A DNA stretch of 64,000 nt from Rubripirellula obstinata (GTDB lineage: Bacteria > Planctomycetota > Planctomycetia > Pirellulales > Pirellulaceae). Below the pieces are notes generated by a model. The model did not search any database and was not told where the DNA came from. It saw only the letters and a list, made by a program, of their open reading frames with translations. Position 1 is the first letter of the stretch; each line of letters opens with the position of its first letter. The stretch spans positions 82,690-146,689 of the forward strand of contig NZ_LWSK01000003.1 in assembly GCF_001642955.1 (NCBI RefSeq). The letters are read 5' to 3'. Both the position numbers and the translations under genes were made by a program. Shown in pieces: positions 37,404 to 45,286 of the stretch.

Positions 37404-38744
37404 ATGAAGCGTCGCTTGGTATTATTGAGTGGCTTGGCTGCAGCAACGTCACCGTTGCTTCCTGCAGCCAAATCATCATTTGCTTCGGACTTTCCTAGGC
37501 AAACAGATTTTTGGAGCAACTCTGTGGAGCAGGAACAAACCGAGTTCTTGAATGACTTGGGACAAAGGTGCTATCGATACTTAATCGAATCAGCACATCC
37601 AGTGACCGGTTTGGTGGCGGACCGCGGCCGAACAGACGGCAGCGGGTTTAGCGATCATTCAAGTTCGGCGGCTTGTGGTTTTGCATTAGCTGGCCACGGT
37701 GTCGCCGTGACCAAAGGATGGACTGATGCATCGTCGGCGAAAGATCGTGTTCGCCAAATGCTAACCAGTTTGTTGGATTTGGCGGAGCATGAACGAGGCT
37801 TTCTGTATCACTTCGTTGACCGGAAAACCGGCAAGCGGGCGATGCAATGCGAAGCTTCGACGATCGACACGGCGTTGCTAGTGGCTGGTGCGATGCACGC
37901 GTCACAGGTCTTTGCCGATGATTCAGAAATCGTTTCGATGGCCGATCGACTGTATCGTCGCGTTCAATGGAAAGCGATGTTGGGCAGAAACGGTTGCCTG
38001 CACATGGGGTGGAAGCCGGAAACAGGCTTGCTGCCGCATCAATGGGACACGTTTAGCGAACTTACGATTTTGGTTCTGCTTGCCATCGGGGCTCCTGAAA
38101 ATGAGATTCCCGGCGAATGCTGGAACGCATGGCGACGGTCAAAGACGTTGCATCACAACGGCCAACCGTTCCTCAGTTATCCGCCGCTGTTTGTTCATCA
38201 GTATCCACACACCTTCTTTGATTTCCGAAAGGTTGTGTCCCCAAGTGGTCGCAGCTATTGGGAGAATTCCCAAACGGCTCACTACGCTCAGATTGAATAC
38301 CTAAAATCGTTATCGCGAAACAGCACATCACACCGGCACTACGGCGATGATCTTTGGGGGATCACCAGCAGCGACAGTGCAACGGGATACCGTGATTGGG
38401 GCGGGCCATATCAAGACGGTGCTGCGTTCCCCGAACGTGGCATCGACGGGACGATTGTGCCCAGCGCCGCGGGCGGCGCGTTGGCGGTGGTCCCCGGACA
38501 GTCCATGCGAACGCTGATGTACCAACGAGAGCATTTTGGTCATTCTGTTTACGGACGATTCGGATTCGCAAACGCCTTTAATCCTGCCACCGGCTGGGTC
38601 GGACGCGATGTGATCGGAATCGACACCGGAATCACGCTGTTGTCGGCTGCTAACTTACTGGCGGAAAGCGTTTGGCAACCTTTCATGCAGCACCCGGCTG
38701 CAAGTCGTGCGTTGGACCGTGCTGGGTTTCGACCTGCTGCCTAG
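37404..38744 (+). CDS. GH144-like secreted glucanase (glucoamylase-family domain)
   Basis: The 446-residue product begins at the ATG that yields MKRRLVLLSGLAAATSPLLP, a cleavable signal with twin arginines. The mature part has the glycoamylase (PF10091/GH144) hallmarks: LIESAHPVTGLVADRG, TKGWTDASSAKDRV, GFLYHFVDRKTG, a WDTFSELTIL segment, WGITSSDSATGY, GTIVPSAAGGALA and YGRFGFANAFNP. GH144 enzymes of known activity are endo-beta-1,2-glucanases. With opgH and opgG on either side, a role in trimming or recycling the periplasmic beta-1,2-glucan is the likely one; the catalytic acid cannot be pinned from the sequence alone. Confidence 0.88.
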   Translation: MKRRLVLLSGLAAATSPLLPAAKSSFASDFPRQTDFWSNSVEQEQTEFLNDLGQRCYRYLIESAHPVTGLVADRGRTDGSGFSDHSSSAACGFALAGHGVAVTKGWTDASSAKDRVRQMLTSLLDLAEHERGFLYHFVDRKTGKRAMQCEASTIDTALLVAGAMHASQVFADDSEIVSMADRLYRRVQWKAMLGRNGCLHMGWKPETGLLPHQWDTFSELTILVLLAIGAPENEIPGECWNAWRRSKTLHHNGQPFLSYPPLFVHQYPHTFFDFRKVVSPSGRSYWENSQTAHYAQIEYLKSLSRNSTSHRHYGDDLWGITSSDSATGYRDWGGPYQDGAAFPERGIDGTIVPSAAGGALAVVPGQSMRTLMYQREHFGHSVYGRFGFANAFNPATGWVGRDVIGIDTGITLLSAANLLAESVWQPFMQHPAASRALDRAGFRPAA

Positions 38745-38776
38745 TAGTCCATGTCAGCTCAATCTTCGGTTAGGAG

Positions 38777-38842
38777 GTAGCGGAAGTCGCGTAGACTTTC
38801 GGCGTCCCCCTCGTAGCCGAAACTCTTGGCGAGTTTCGCTAC
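38777..38842. repeat. Palindromic repeat, family B
   Basis: Arm 38777-38802 (gtagcggaagtcgcgtagac and six more bases) pairs with 38817-38842 apart from a few mismatches. The right arm is identical to the unit of the nested element at 6.8 kb. Confidence 0.85.
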
Positions 38843-38904
38843 CCGAAAATTGAGGTGACGCGGAATACTAGGGCAACGATCCAGAAACAACTTCCCAGTT
38901 TTCC

Positions 38905-39125
38905 CGTAGCTGGGCCCGTCAGGGTTCAGTCCATCAGGAACTGCACCCAACGCCGTGAAGGTTTCTAAACTGTTAAACCGCGTGGGCATCGCCCCGCGCG
39001 TCGTGCGGTCCCGAACGCGCGGGCCGATGCCCACGCGGCTAAACGAACAAACTCGTGTTTTCCGGGACCAAAACTCTTCACGGTGTTGAGCTGTACCCGA
39101 CTGAACCCTGGCGGGCCCAGCTACG
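38905..39125. repeat. Family A palindrome with a family C palindrome inserted in its loop
   Basis: The 26-base outer arms 38905-38930 and 39100-39125 are family A with one or two mismatches. Instead of the short loop of other copies, they enclose 38948-39089. This inner segment has its own ends in inverted orientation (caacgccgtgaag at 38948, cttcacggtgttg near 39077) and an inner palindrome around cgtgggcatcgccccgcgcg. This inner unit is family C, also at 42.9 kb and 63.85 kb. The 38745-39279 gap holds no gene. Confidence 0.9.
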
Positions 39126-39169
39126 AAAGATTTCGCCAAAGACGGTATTTGCCCTGGGAAAGTTCCTAA
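39115..39169. repeat. Dispersed repeat, family D
   Basis: The stretch beginning cagctacgaaagatttcgcc and ending near agttcctaaa matches 54493-54545 and 63787-63836 in order and spacing, with substitutions. In all three places it lies beside a family A or similar palindrome. Confidence 0.75.
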
Positions 39170-39279
39170 AACGATTGCGGTGCGAATCGGTGAAGACGCA
39201 AACTGAACCAATTGCGTGAGAGCATGCTTATCAAGAGAATGCAACTGCAAGGTTTTTATTCTCTTTAAGGCTCCGCTAG

Positions 39280-40872
39280 ATGCTTCGCGTATTGATTAGT
39301 TGTTGGATTTTGGCCTGGATGATCTCCGCAGACCAGGCATCAGCAGACGCTCCCGATGTCGCGCCGGCGATCCAAAGCTACACCGATGTCCATAACTTTG
39401 ATCAGCTCTGCGTTCTGGCGAAAGCACTCAGCAAGAAGCCCGTCGCGCCAACGCCGCCGCTGCCAGAGCCACTTGCATCCTGGAATTACGACGACTACAT
39501 CAAGACGTCGTTCAAGTCGCAGCGAGCCACCTGGTTCAATCAGCAACTCCCGTTCTGGCTGGAAACGTTTCATCGCGGATTCGTGCAAGTTGATTTCGTT
39601 GACCTATTTACCCTGATCCCAGCCAGTGACGGCGCCCCCGTTTGTCAACGGATTAAATTCTCCAAACGAGATTTCAACTATGCGCCGCCGTTGGACGCAG
39701 CATCCATTCCCGACGCGGGACATGCGGGCGTCAAGATCGTCGGACGATTCCCCGGTCAAACCGATGCGGAAGAGGTTCTGAGTTTTCTGGGGTCCAGCTA
39801 CTTCCGCGCTCGCAGTGCCGATTGTGTCTACGGAGCGTCGGTTCGCGGATTGGCAATCAACATTGCCATGAACCAGGCCGAAGAGTTTCCAGACTTTCGC
39901 GCCTTTTGGATCCGCATGCCATCGCGTGACGATGACGAACTGACCGTTTTGGCTCACATGGACAGTGCCAGTGTATCCGGGGCCTATCAGTTTCGACTCA
40001 AACCCGGCAACGAGATCACTCGCGTTCACGTCGACGCAAAACTCTACTTTCGCAGCGATCCCGAAAAACTAGGCATTGCACCGATCACTAGCATGTGGAT
40101 GTGGGGTGACGGTTTAAAGCGGCCACCCAAAGACGCTCGCCCGTCCGTTCACGACAGCGATGGGCTGCTAGTTCGATCCGCAAAACAGCGATGGACGTGG
40201 CGCGCGTTTGCTCGACAGTCCTATCCATCAGTCACGTCGATTGGAGTCGATCAATTGTTGGGTTTCGGAATGATCCAGCGCGACCGCGAATTCCTTCACT
40301 ATGACGATCACAACGCTCGCTACGACAAACGCCCCAGCGTGTGGGTAACGCCTGATCAGCCATGGAGCGGCGGCAACATTGAACTGTTGGAACTTCCGGG
40401 GGCCCATGAAGGAGTTGATAATTTGGGAGCCTATTGGGTTCCCGATAAAATTCCAGGACCAGAGGATGTTGTATCGCTTGGTTACACGATTGATTTTTTT
40501 GCTGGTGACCCAAGCGAACACAACGTCCTTGCCAAAGCAATTGAACTGAGTGTTGATCGATCTAAAGTCGCGCCTTCTGTTGAAGTCAAGGTTCGCTTTG
40601 CGGGGCCTGCACTTCGAGTATTGCCAGAGTCATCGCCACCAAGGATTCAATCCGAACTTGTCCGTGGTTCCATGTCAGAACCTGTGCTGACTCGCAGCGA
40701 ATCAGGCGACTGGACAGTGACAGCGAAAGTGACGCCATCGGAGGAAGCGCCGGTAGAATTGAAGTGGCAACTTTTTAGCGGGACAGAACCGGTGTCCGAG
40801 AATTTCCAGTATCTTCTGCCGCCGACTGAACCAGAGTTCGTCTACCCGGCCGTTTACACACGTCAGGAATAG
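39280..40872 (+). CDS. opgG: Periplasmic glucan biosynthesis protein OpgG/MdoG
   Basis: OpgG is a periplasmic protein needed for periplasmic glucan synthesis; relatives (OpgD, GH186) act on beta-1,2-glucan. The 530-residue product has a signal peptide (LRVLISCWILAWMISADQA), then the family segments PLASWNYDDYIKTSFKSQRA, EEVLSFLGSSYFRARS, YGASVRGLAINIA, FPDFRAFWI, PITSMWMWGDG and DQLLGFGMIQRDREFLHYDD, and a second Ig-like domain in the last 120 residues. It follows the GH144-like gene on the same strand after a repeat-filled 535-base gap, and with opgH on the opposite strand completes the locus. Confidence 0.95.
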   Translation: MLRVLISCWILAWMISADQASADAPDVAPAIQSYTDVHNFDQLCVLAKALSKKPVAPTPPLPEPLASWNYDDYIKTSFKSQRATWFNQQLPFWLETFHRGFVQVDFVDLFTLIPASDGAPVCQRIKFSKRDFNYAPPLDAASIPDAGHAGVKIVGRFPGQTDAEEVLSFLGSSYFRARSADCVYGASVRGLAINIAMNQAEEFPDFRAFWIRMPSRDDDELTVLAHMDSASVSGAYQFRLKPGNEITRVHVDAKLYFRSDPEKLGIAPITSMWMWGDGLKRPPKDARPSVHDSDGLLVRSAKQRWTWRAFARQSYPSVTSIGVDQLLGFGMIQRDREFLHYDDHNARYDKRPSVWVTPDQPWSGGNIELLELPGAHEGVDNLGAYWVPDKIPGPEDVVSLGYTIDFFAGDPSEHNVLAKAIELSVDRSKVAPSVEVKVRFAGPALRVLPESSPPRIQSELVRGSMSEPVLTRSESGDWTVTAKVTPSEEAPVELKWQLFSGTEPVSENFQYLLPPTEPEFVYPAVYTRQE

Positions 40873-40927
40873 GCTTCCGCGCTGGAGCGGTTGTCCAAGA
40901 CTTCAAAGACGGTTGAAAGAATCGCCA

Positions 40928-41587
40928 TCAGGAGGTTGTCTTTGACGAGGGTTCCGTTTCGCAGCATCCGCACAAACACCCATAGCGTCGATTCAGCAAG
41001 TGAGCGGAGACCAACAACATGCCGCCCAGCGGTGTAATCCAGGGAGCAAGTCCGGTGAGAAACGCCGGTGGCGCGATTGAAGCAACTGCATCTTGATCAG
41101 CGAAATCCTGATCAGCGAAATCCAAATCTGCGATCTCCTGATCAGCGACGCATTTTTCGCAACAGGCATCGGTGCATGCGACTGCGGTTAAGCTCGGCTC
41201 GGTCGGCGACTCGCAAGACGCACAGCAATCGCCTGCGAAACCATAGGCGGCAACTGTGATCAACGACAAACCCACCACTGCAATCGCGCCGGGCACCAAT
41301 CGCCGGTGTTGGCGAAAGCCGGGAACAAACGCAGCCATCGCGATCACGAAACACGCTAGCGCCATCCAGCGATGGAACGCTTCATCGGCTAGAAAACTCA
41401 GTCCCAAAGCCGGCAGGAACGAGATCACAAACGGCATCGCCGCGCAGTGAATCGCGCACCCAATCGACGCCACGATTCCGATATAGTCTTGCCAGCGGGA
41501 CGAGGTTTCAATCGTGGCCACCGATGATGTCGCTAACCCTTGCGTAGCGATCGGCAATCGCGTCAGAGAAGGTTGATCCGGTTTCAT
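40928..41587 (-). CDS. MerC-like membrane protein with Cys- and DQDFA-rich insert
   Basis: The 219-residue protein has the MerC pattern: DYIGIVASIGCAIHCAAMPF with the CxxHC metal site near residue 45, LPALGLSFLADEAFHRWM, and following helices. MerC proteins take up mercury or other thiophilic metals through the inner membrane. Unlike ordinary MerC it has a cysteine-rich linker (CCASCES, CTDACCEKCV) and a run of ADQDFA pentapeptides from a 15-bp repeat, then a last helix and a cysteine-rich end (YGCLCGCC). It is divergent from a Fur-family repressor, which suggests metal control, but the metal is not shown. Confidence 0.82.
   Translation of the reverse strand: MKPDQPSLTRLPIATQGLATSSVATIETSSRWQDYIGIVASIGCAIHCAAMPFVISFLPALGLSFLADEAFHRWMALACFVIAMAAFVPGFRQHRRLVPGAIAVVGLSLITVAAYGFAGDCCASCESPTEPSLTAVACTDACCEKCVADQEIADLDFADQDFADQDAVASIAPPAFLTGLAPWITPLGGMLLVSAHLLNRRYGCLCGCCETEPSSKTTS
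41094..41153. repeat. 15-bp repeat inside the MerC-like gene
   Basis: The unit tgatcagcgaaatcc is present twice exactly (41094-41108, 41109-41123), followed by a diverged third and a fourth copy starting at 41139. It encodes DFADQ on the minus strand and keeps the frame. Confidence 0.88.
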
Positions 41588-42010
41588 TTCGCAAATCCTG
41601 GTTGTTTTTTATGCCATGTGAAAGCGTCGGCTAACGGCTATGTGCTGTATATGCATCACTTATGCAAGTATCTCGATCTGGACGAACCCGTCAACCCCAT
41701 ATGCAACTCATGTGCATCTGATATGAGTCAAAGCCGTGGATTTCTGCCATTTAGGAACGTACGACTTTTTATAGTCGCGTTTCGCTCGGGACGTCGCATC
41801 AGTTACTGCGTCTTAGGCCCGGAGGGTCGGCAGCTCCCTGCCGGGTGCGCGAGCACCCGGATGGCTGCCCCACATCAATTCTCTGGCTCGATCCTTATTG
41901 GACATCTGCCCACCGCCAATACCGATCTGCCTTGAACTCTGCACTTGCATACCTTTTGCGAACGCTTAGGATGCGTGGTCTTCGATTGATTCCAGAAAAG
42001 AGAATCCAAG
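41588..42010. promoter_or_regulatory. Divergent control region between the MerC-like and Fur-family genes
   Basis: The 423-base gap holds a cluster of tatgca motifs near 41647-41664 (two copies five bases apart) and 41699-41722 (atatgcaactcatgtgcatc), which could be operator half-sites of the Fur-family repressor. A palindrome (ccgggtgcgcgagcacccgg, 41841-41860) with outer arms ggcagc and gctgcc lies nearer to the fur start. No gene is visible. The operator idea is inference from position only. Confidence 0.4.
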
Positions 42011-42433
42011 ATGACCAACGATGAATCGCTTGATCTGGTCAAGCAGGCGATTCGCGACGCGGGGCTGCGAGCCACGCCGGCGCGAATGGCAACCTTACAA
42101 TTGCTTCGCGAATCCGCCGCCCCGCTAACTCATTCGGTGGTGGCTGATCATTTGGCATCCAGCGGTGTTGATAAAGCGACCGCGTTTCGTAACCTGAACG
42201 ACTTGGTCGAGGCCGGTTTGTTGCGGCGGACCGAAGTCGGCGATCACGTTTGGCGATTCGAGTCGGTGTCTGATGATCACGACGGCGCGCATCCGCATTT
42301 TTTGTGCGTTGATTGCGGCACGGTCTCGTGCTTGGACGATGTCAAACTGACCGCTGGCAGCATGCGAGCGAGCGAGAAGTTCGGTGAAGTGACCGAGATT
42401 CTATTGCGAGGACATTGCAATGCCTGCCGCTAG
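42011..42433 (+). CDS. Fur-family metal-responsive repressor
   Basis: The 140-residue protein has a winged-helix DNA-binding half (AGLRATPARMATLQLLRES, DKATAFRNLNDLVEAGLLRR) and a dimerisation half with HPHFLCVDCG and a final HCNAC, giving the two CxxC pairs of the structural zinc site. It is closer in look to Zur/PerR than to iron Fur, but the sensed metal cannot be assigned. It is divergent from the MerC-like gene and separated from it by a motif-rich 423-base gap, so it probably represses that gene and itself. Confidence 0.9.
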   Translation: MTNDESLDLVKQAIRDAGLRATPARMATLQLLRESAAPLTHSVVADHLASSGVDKATAFRNLNDLVEAGLLRRTEVGDHVWRFESVSDDHDGAHPHFLCVDCGTVSCLDDVKLTAGSMRASEKFGEVTEILLRGHCNACR

Positions 42434-42598
42434 TAAACCAGAACCCAGCCAGCGATTTCCAGGCGAGTTGATCTGGCGCTGCCCCAAACCCGGCGTAACG
42501 CCACGATGGGGTTGGCACGGCAAGAACGTTCGACGATAAAGTTGTTTAGAAGCGATTTTCTTTTCCCCGATTACGTGGACCAACAAAGGACCAGAACG

Positions 42599-42787
42599 AT
42601 GAAACTGACCGACTTCTACAACGAAGTGTCCCGTCGAGTGGACACAGACAAGACTGCGATCTCGGCTTCGGAAACCAAGCGAGTTCTCAGTGAATCGTTT
42701 CTTGTTCTCGCGGCCATGGATGCCACTGAATTGGCAGACACCATTTCAAAGGGACTGGCGACGGCGAAAAAGAAGTTGTCAAAGTAG
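42599..42787 (+). CDS. Small hypothetical protein of 62 residues
   Basis: The ATG at 42599 is preceded by AAGGA at a good distance. The product is soluble and helical, with MKLTDFYNEVSRRVDTDKTA, then SETKRVLSESFLVLAAMD and a lysine-rich end. I do not recognise it. The frame upstream of the ATG does not look like protein. It may be a stand-alone gene or follow the repressor transcript. Confidence 0.68.
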   Translation: MKLTDFYNEVSRRVDTDKTAISASETKRVLSESFLVLAAMDATELADTISKGLATAKKKLSK

Positions 42788-42899
42788 TCAGTTCACGCAA
42801 CCGCGTTGTCGAACCAGCGATCAGTAACGCCTAGTGATCAGTAGCGCTTAGCGATTGGGGTTTCAAGGAAGGGATGCAGGCAAACTAATCGGCTGGATC

Positions 42900-43074
42900 C
42901 CAACGCCGTAAAGGGTTTAACCGCGTGGGCATCGCCCCGCGCGTCGTGCGGCCCTCAGCCCGCGGGGCAATGCCCAACGCCGTGAAGGATTTCTAAATCG
43001 TTTAACCGCGTGGGCATCGCCCCGCGCGTCCACCCAGAACGAAACGCGCGGGGCGATGCCCGCGCGGCTAAACA
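42900..43074. repeat. Two family C repeats, the first truncated
   Basis: Copy one (42900-42974) runs from caacgccgtaaagggtttaa to gcaatgccc and lacks the end of the unit. Copy two (42975-43074) follows directly and ends in gcgcggctaaac. Each contains the complementary cores gcatcgccccgcgcg and cgcgcggggcgatgc. The junction lies at the shared caacgc stretch, as expected from recombination or insertion at the unit end. Nothing else coding is seen between 42788 and 43133. Confidence 0.88.
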
Positions 43075-43133
43075 AAACAAGCAAGCATCGCAGACGCCCT
43101 TCTCCGAAAAATTTCGGAAAGCCCAAAAGAAAA

Positions 43134-43179
43134 CCCCGCAAAACACGGTGGAAATCAAGTTCCAACGTGTTTTACGGGG
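43134..43179 (-). terminator. Hairpin with T-run on the minus strand, possible displaced tRNA terminator
   Basis: The 20-base arms 43134-43153 and 43160-43179 pair with two mismatches around a six-base loop. On the minus strand the hairpin is followed by ttttctttt, so it has the form of a Rho-independent terminator. It lies 11 bases from the copy of the tRNA-Ala 3' end at 43191. Confidence 0.65.
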
Positions 43180-43190
43180 CTACGCGAATT

Positions 43191-43202
43191 GAGGATAACG
43201 GA
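43191..43202. repeat. Distal copy of the tRNA-Ala 3' end (possible attachment site)
   Basis: The dodecamer gaggataacgga is identical and in the same orientation to 46338-46349, which lie in the acceptor and T-arm of the tRNA-Ala gene. The two copies bracket a 3.1-kb block of atypical genes. No other part of the tRNA is duplicated here. Confidence 0.6.
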
Positions 43203-43344
43203 ACGCATCCCGACTTGACGCAAAGCGTTGCCTGCCAACGACTTGCAGGTTCCGACGAAAGTGAAATCCGACACCAAATCCGACAATTGTGATAAGTCGA
43301 ATCTCGCTGTTTTTTGATTCAAAAATGTCATTACTGGTTCAATG

Positions 43345-43752
43345 TCAAACTCGCACCCGGCCAATCCGCCGAATGCTCTCTGCTGCAAACACGCTTTCCA
43401 AATCATCCTCCGATTTCAAATTACGCAGAATCATCGGCATCGCACTTTCAGCAGCTTCTCCCCAATGCCCAGCAGTCTCCATTGCCACCAATCTCACCAA
43501 CCGATTCTCATCACCTAGACAATAGACGACCGCTGGCAGTGCTCTTTGGGCTTCCGGGCCGAACTGTCTCAACAAGCACAAAGCCAGAAGTTTGACTTCC
43601 AAATCCTTCTGCCCTAAAGCCCAAATCAGACCGTCGATTGCGACATCGCCGTCGTCTTTGATGGCAGCAAACGCTCGATCCTCTGTCCACGGATCTTGCT
43701 CGAAAGTTGCGTGTAACCACAACTGATCGATGACTTCTTCTAAATCAACCAT
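43345..43752 (-). CDS. Small HEAT-repeat protein
   Basis: The 135-residue protein is made of HEAT-like helix pairs (DGLIWALGQKDLEVKLLALC, then LPAVVYCLGDENRLVRLVAM, then MPMILRNLKSEDDLESVFAA). HEAT repeats bind proteins; no enzymatic residues are seen. It is the last gene of the block, and its start overlaps the stop of the zinc-ribbon membrane protein gene by eight bases. Its partner is unknown; a binding or immunity role would be a guess. Confidence 0.8.
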   Translation of the reverse strand: MVDLEEVIDQLWLHATFEQDPWTEDRAFAAIKDDGDVAIDGLIWALGQKDLEVKLLALCLLRQFGPEAQRALPAVVYCLGDENRLVRLVAMETAGHWGEAAESAMPMILRNLKSEDDLESVFAAESIRRIGRVRV

Positions 43753-44275
43753 TCTGTCGCTCCTTGATTTCGGCCCACTTCTCCTCGGAGATCTCAGGAG
43801 GTCTCACATCACCGTACCGATCAAAATATGCCGAGTTGTCGCTGTCTTGGCCGTAACGGCAATTCCAGCAGACATCAACTCGATGCTGAACTCTTGCGTT
43901 GCATTGAGGACAGTGGAACTGCCAGCTTGCTGGAGGAACGAAGTCTGTGTCAGGTTCAACCATTCCTGATTGACGAACAGTCTCCGAATCAGGATTGAAT
44001 AACCAAGGCAACGAATCGAAGAACGGATCGCCGCCGCTATTTCGATACGCTCGATACTCAGGATTCCTGCCAAAAAACAAACCCATTCCAAAATTTGTAA
44101 CGAACCAAGAAAACCCGCCATAGAACAGCACCGACACGGCTGCGGCGATTGCCATTTCCCAAGGCTTCCAGAAGTTGCTGTTCGTCATCGAGTTCCATGC
44201 CCATGCGATCATCATGTAGATGATGAACACGATCACGGTGGCTCTGACGAAAATTTTGAATCTTGAAGTACGCAT
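43745..44275 (-). CDS. Membrane protein with zinc ribbon
   Basis: The 176-residue protein has two membrane helices near residues 10-30 and 38-65, then a soluble tail with a zinc-ribbon pair CPQCNARV and CWNCRYG near residues 127-147, closing with a charged segment (PEISEEKWAEIKERQ). I do not recognise the family as a whole. It is cotranscribed with the HEAT-repeat gene (eight-base overlap) and follows the paralogous pair of small genes. Confidence 0.75.
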   Translation of the reverse strand: MRTSRFKIFVRATVIVFIIYMMIAWAWNSMTNSNFWKPWEMAIAAAVSVLFYGGFSWFVTNFGMGLFFGRNPEYRAYRNSGGDPFFDSLPWLFNPDSETVRQSGMVEPDTDFVPPASWQFHCPQCNARVQHRVDVCWNCRYGQDSDNSAYFDRYGDVRPPEISEEKWAEIKERQNG

Positions 44276-44301
44276 AGCTCGCTCTCCATGGCAAGTAGTA
44301 T

Positions 44302-44730
44302 TTACAGGTCATCGGGATCTATGAAGTAACCCCATGAGAAGTCTGGCTCGTCAGGATCTTCATCAAGACGATTTGGCATCTCTTTAATAAAATGCCAATG
44401 TATCTCTGGCTCAACGTAGCTTTCCGGCGAAGGACCATTTCCAAAGTCATCTCGATTCATGATCAGCTTCGCCGCCGATTCGAGGAATTCACCTATCTCG
44501 TTGCGTGTCACATTTCCGGTCACTGTGACTGTGACCGGAAGAATGTAAGTCCGTTGCTTCGCTGATTCGCCATATTGATCCTCGATTTCGCAAATCTCAA
44601 TTATTGCTCCCGAATGAGATTCAAAACGCTTGGCAGATGCAAGATCATCGACGAATCTAAAGCCGTCCCAAAACGTGTCATCATTGAGTCTTGAGATAAC
44701 GAAATTCTCACCGACTTCGAGTGGTTTCAA
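44302..44730 (-). CDS. Hypothetical protein, paralogue of the next gene upstream
   Basis: The 142-residue soluble protein resembles the product at 44779-45219: both have a WDG-F-V-D segment near the start, a beta strand of the type YILPVTVTVTGN, and a DDFGNGPS or DYGNGPGE motif followed by EPEIHWHFI or LPTIHWGKI. No family name comes to mind. The start is TTG at 44730 behind a GGGAGA; an ATT two codons earlier lies at a better distance from that site, so the start is uncertain. It belongs to the operon of the block. Confidence 0.7.
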   Translation of the reverse strand: MKPLEVGENFVISRLNDDTFWDGFRFVDDLASAKRFESHSGAIIEICEIEDQYGESAKQRTYILPVTVTVTGNVTRNEIGEFLESAAKLIMNRDDFGNGPSPESYVEPEIHWHFIKEMPNRLDEDPDEPDFSWGYFIDPDDL

Positions 44731-44778
44731 AAAAATTGTCGTCTCCCTCTGTGTGATTTGATTCGATTTTCAACGCCT

Positions 44779-45219
44779 CTACTCGTCCTCATCCGATCCC
44801 TCCAGCCCCAAATCAAAATCAACATCCGTTTCCAAAGCAGATTCATTGATCTCTCGAATCTTTCCCCAGTGAATGGTCGGCAATACCAAACACTCTCCAG
44901 GACCGTTCCCATAATCATGAGTTCGCATATTCAAGACAGCCGCTTGATACAGGTATCGTGCAATCTTGCTTGGCTTTGCCGATCCATAAACTTCGATTTC
45001 AATAGGAACCACAAGTGTTCGCTTCGGCCCTAGTCCACTGTAGAACTCTTTGAGAATATCAGCCATGTCAGAACACGCATCACTTGGGTGTGCGTATAGT
45101 CTGCCGTTCTCCCAATCCTCCACGAACTTCTCACCGTCCCAAACGGTTTTCTTTTTGATGTCTTGGATGATCCATCGCCGAGAAGGTGGATGGCCAATCG
45201 GTTCCGCTCGCAACAGCAT
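44779..45219 (-). CDS. Hypothetical protein, paralogue of the preceding entry
   Basis: The 146-residue soluble protein shares with its neighbour the WDGEKFVED segment, the TLVVPIEIEVYG strand, and DYGNGPGE followed by LPTIHWGKIREI. The frame extends to 45279, but the ATG at 45219 is preceded by GGAGA at six bases and gives MLLRAEPIGHPPSRRW. The end is very acidic (LEGSDEDE). Function is unknown; the pair looks like a local duplication that has diverged widely. Confidence 0.72.
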   Translation of the reverse strand: MLLRAEPIGHPPSRRWIIQDIKKKTVWDGEKFVEDWENGRLYAHPSDACSDMADILKEFYSGLGPKRTLVVPIEIEVYGSAKPSKIARYLYQAAVLNMRTHDYGNGPGECLVLPTIHWGKIREINESALETDVDFDLGLEGSDEDE

Positions 45220-45286
45220 ATCTCGTCTCCAAAGGAAAATTTCAAGTGGTCGGCAACGTGCCAACCGCTGCCCCTTCAAGCGGGTG

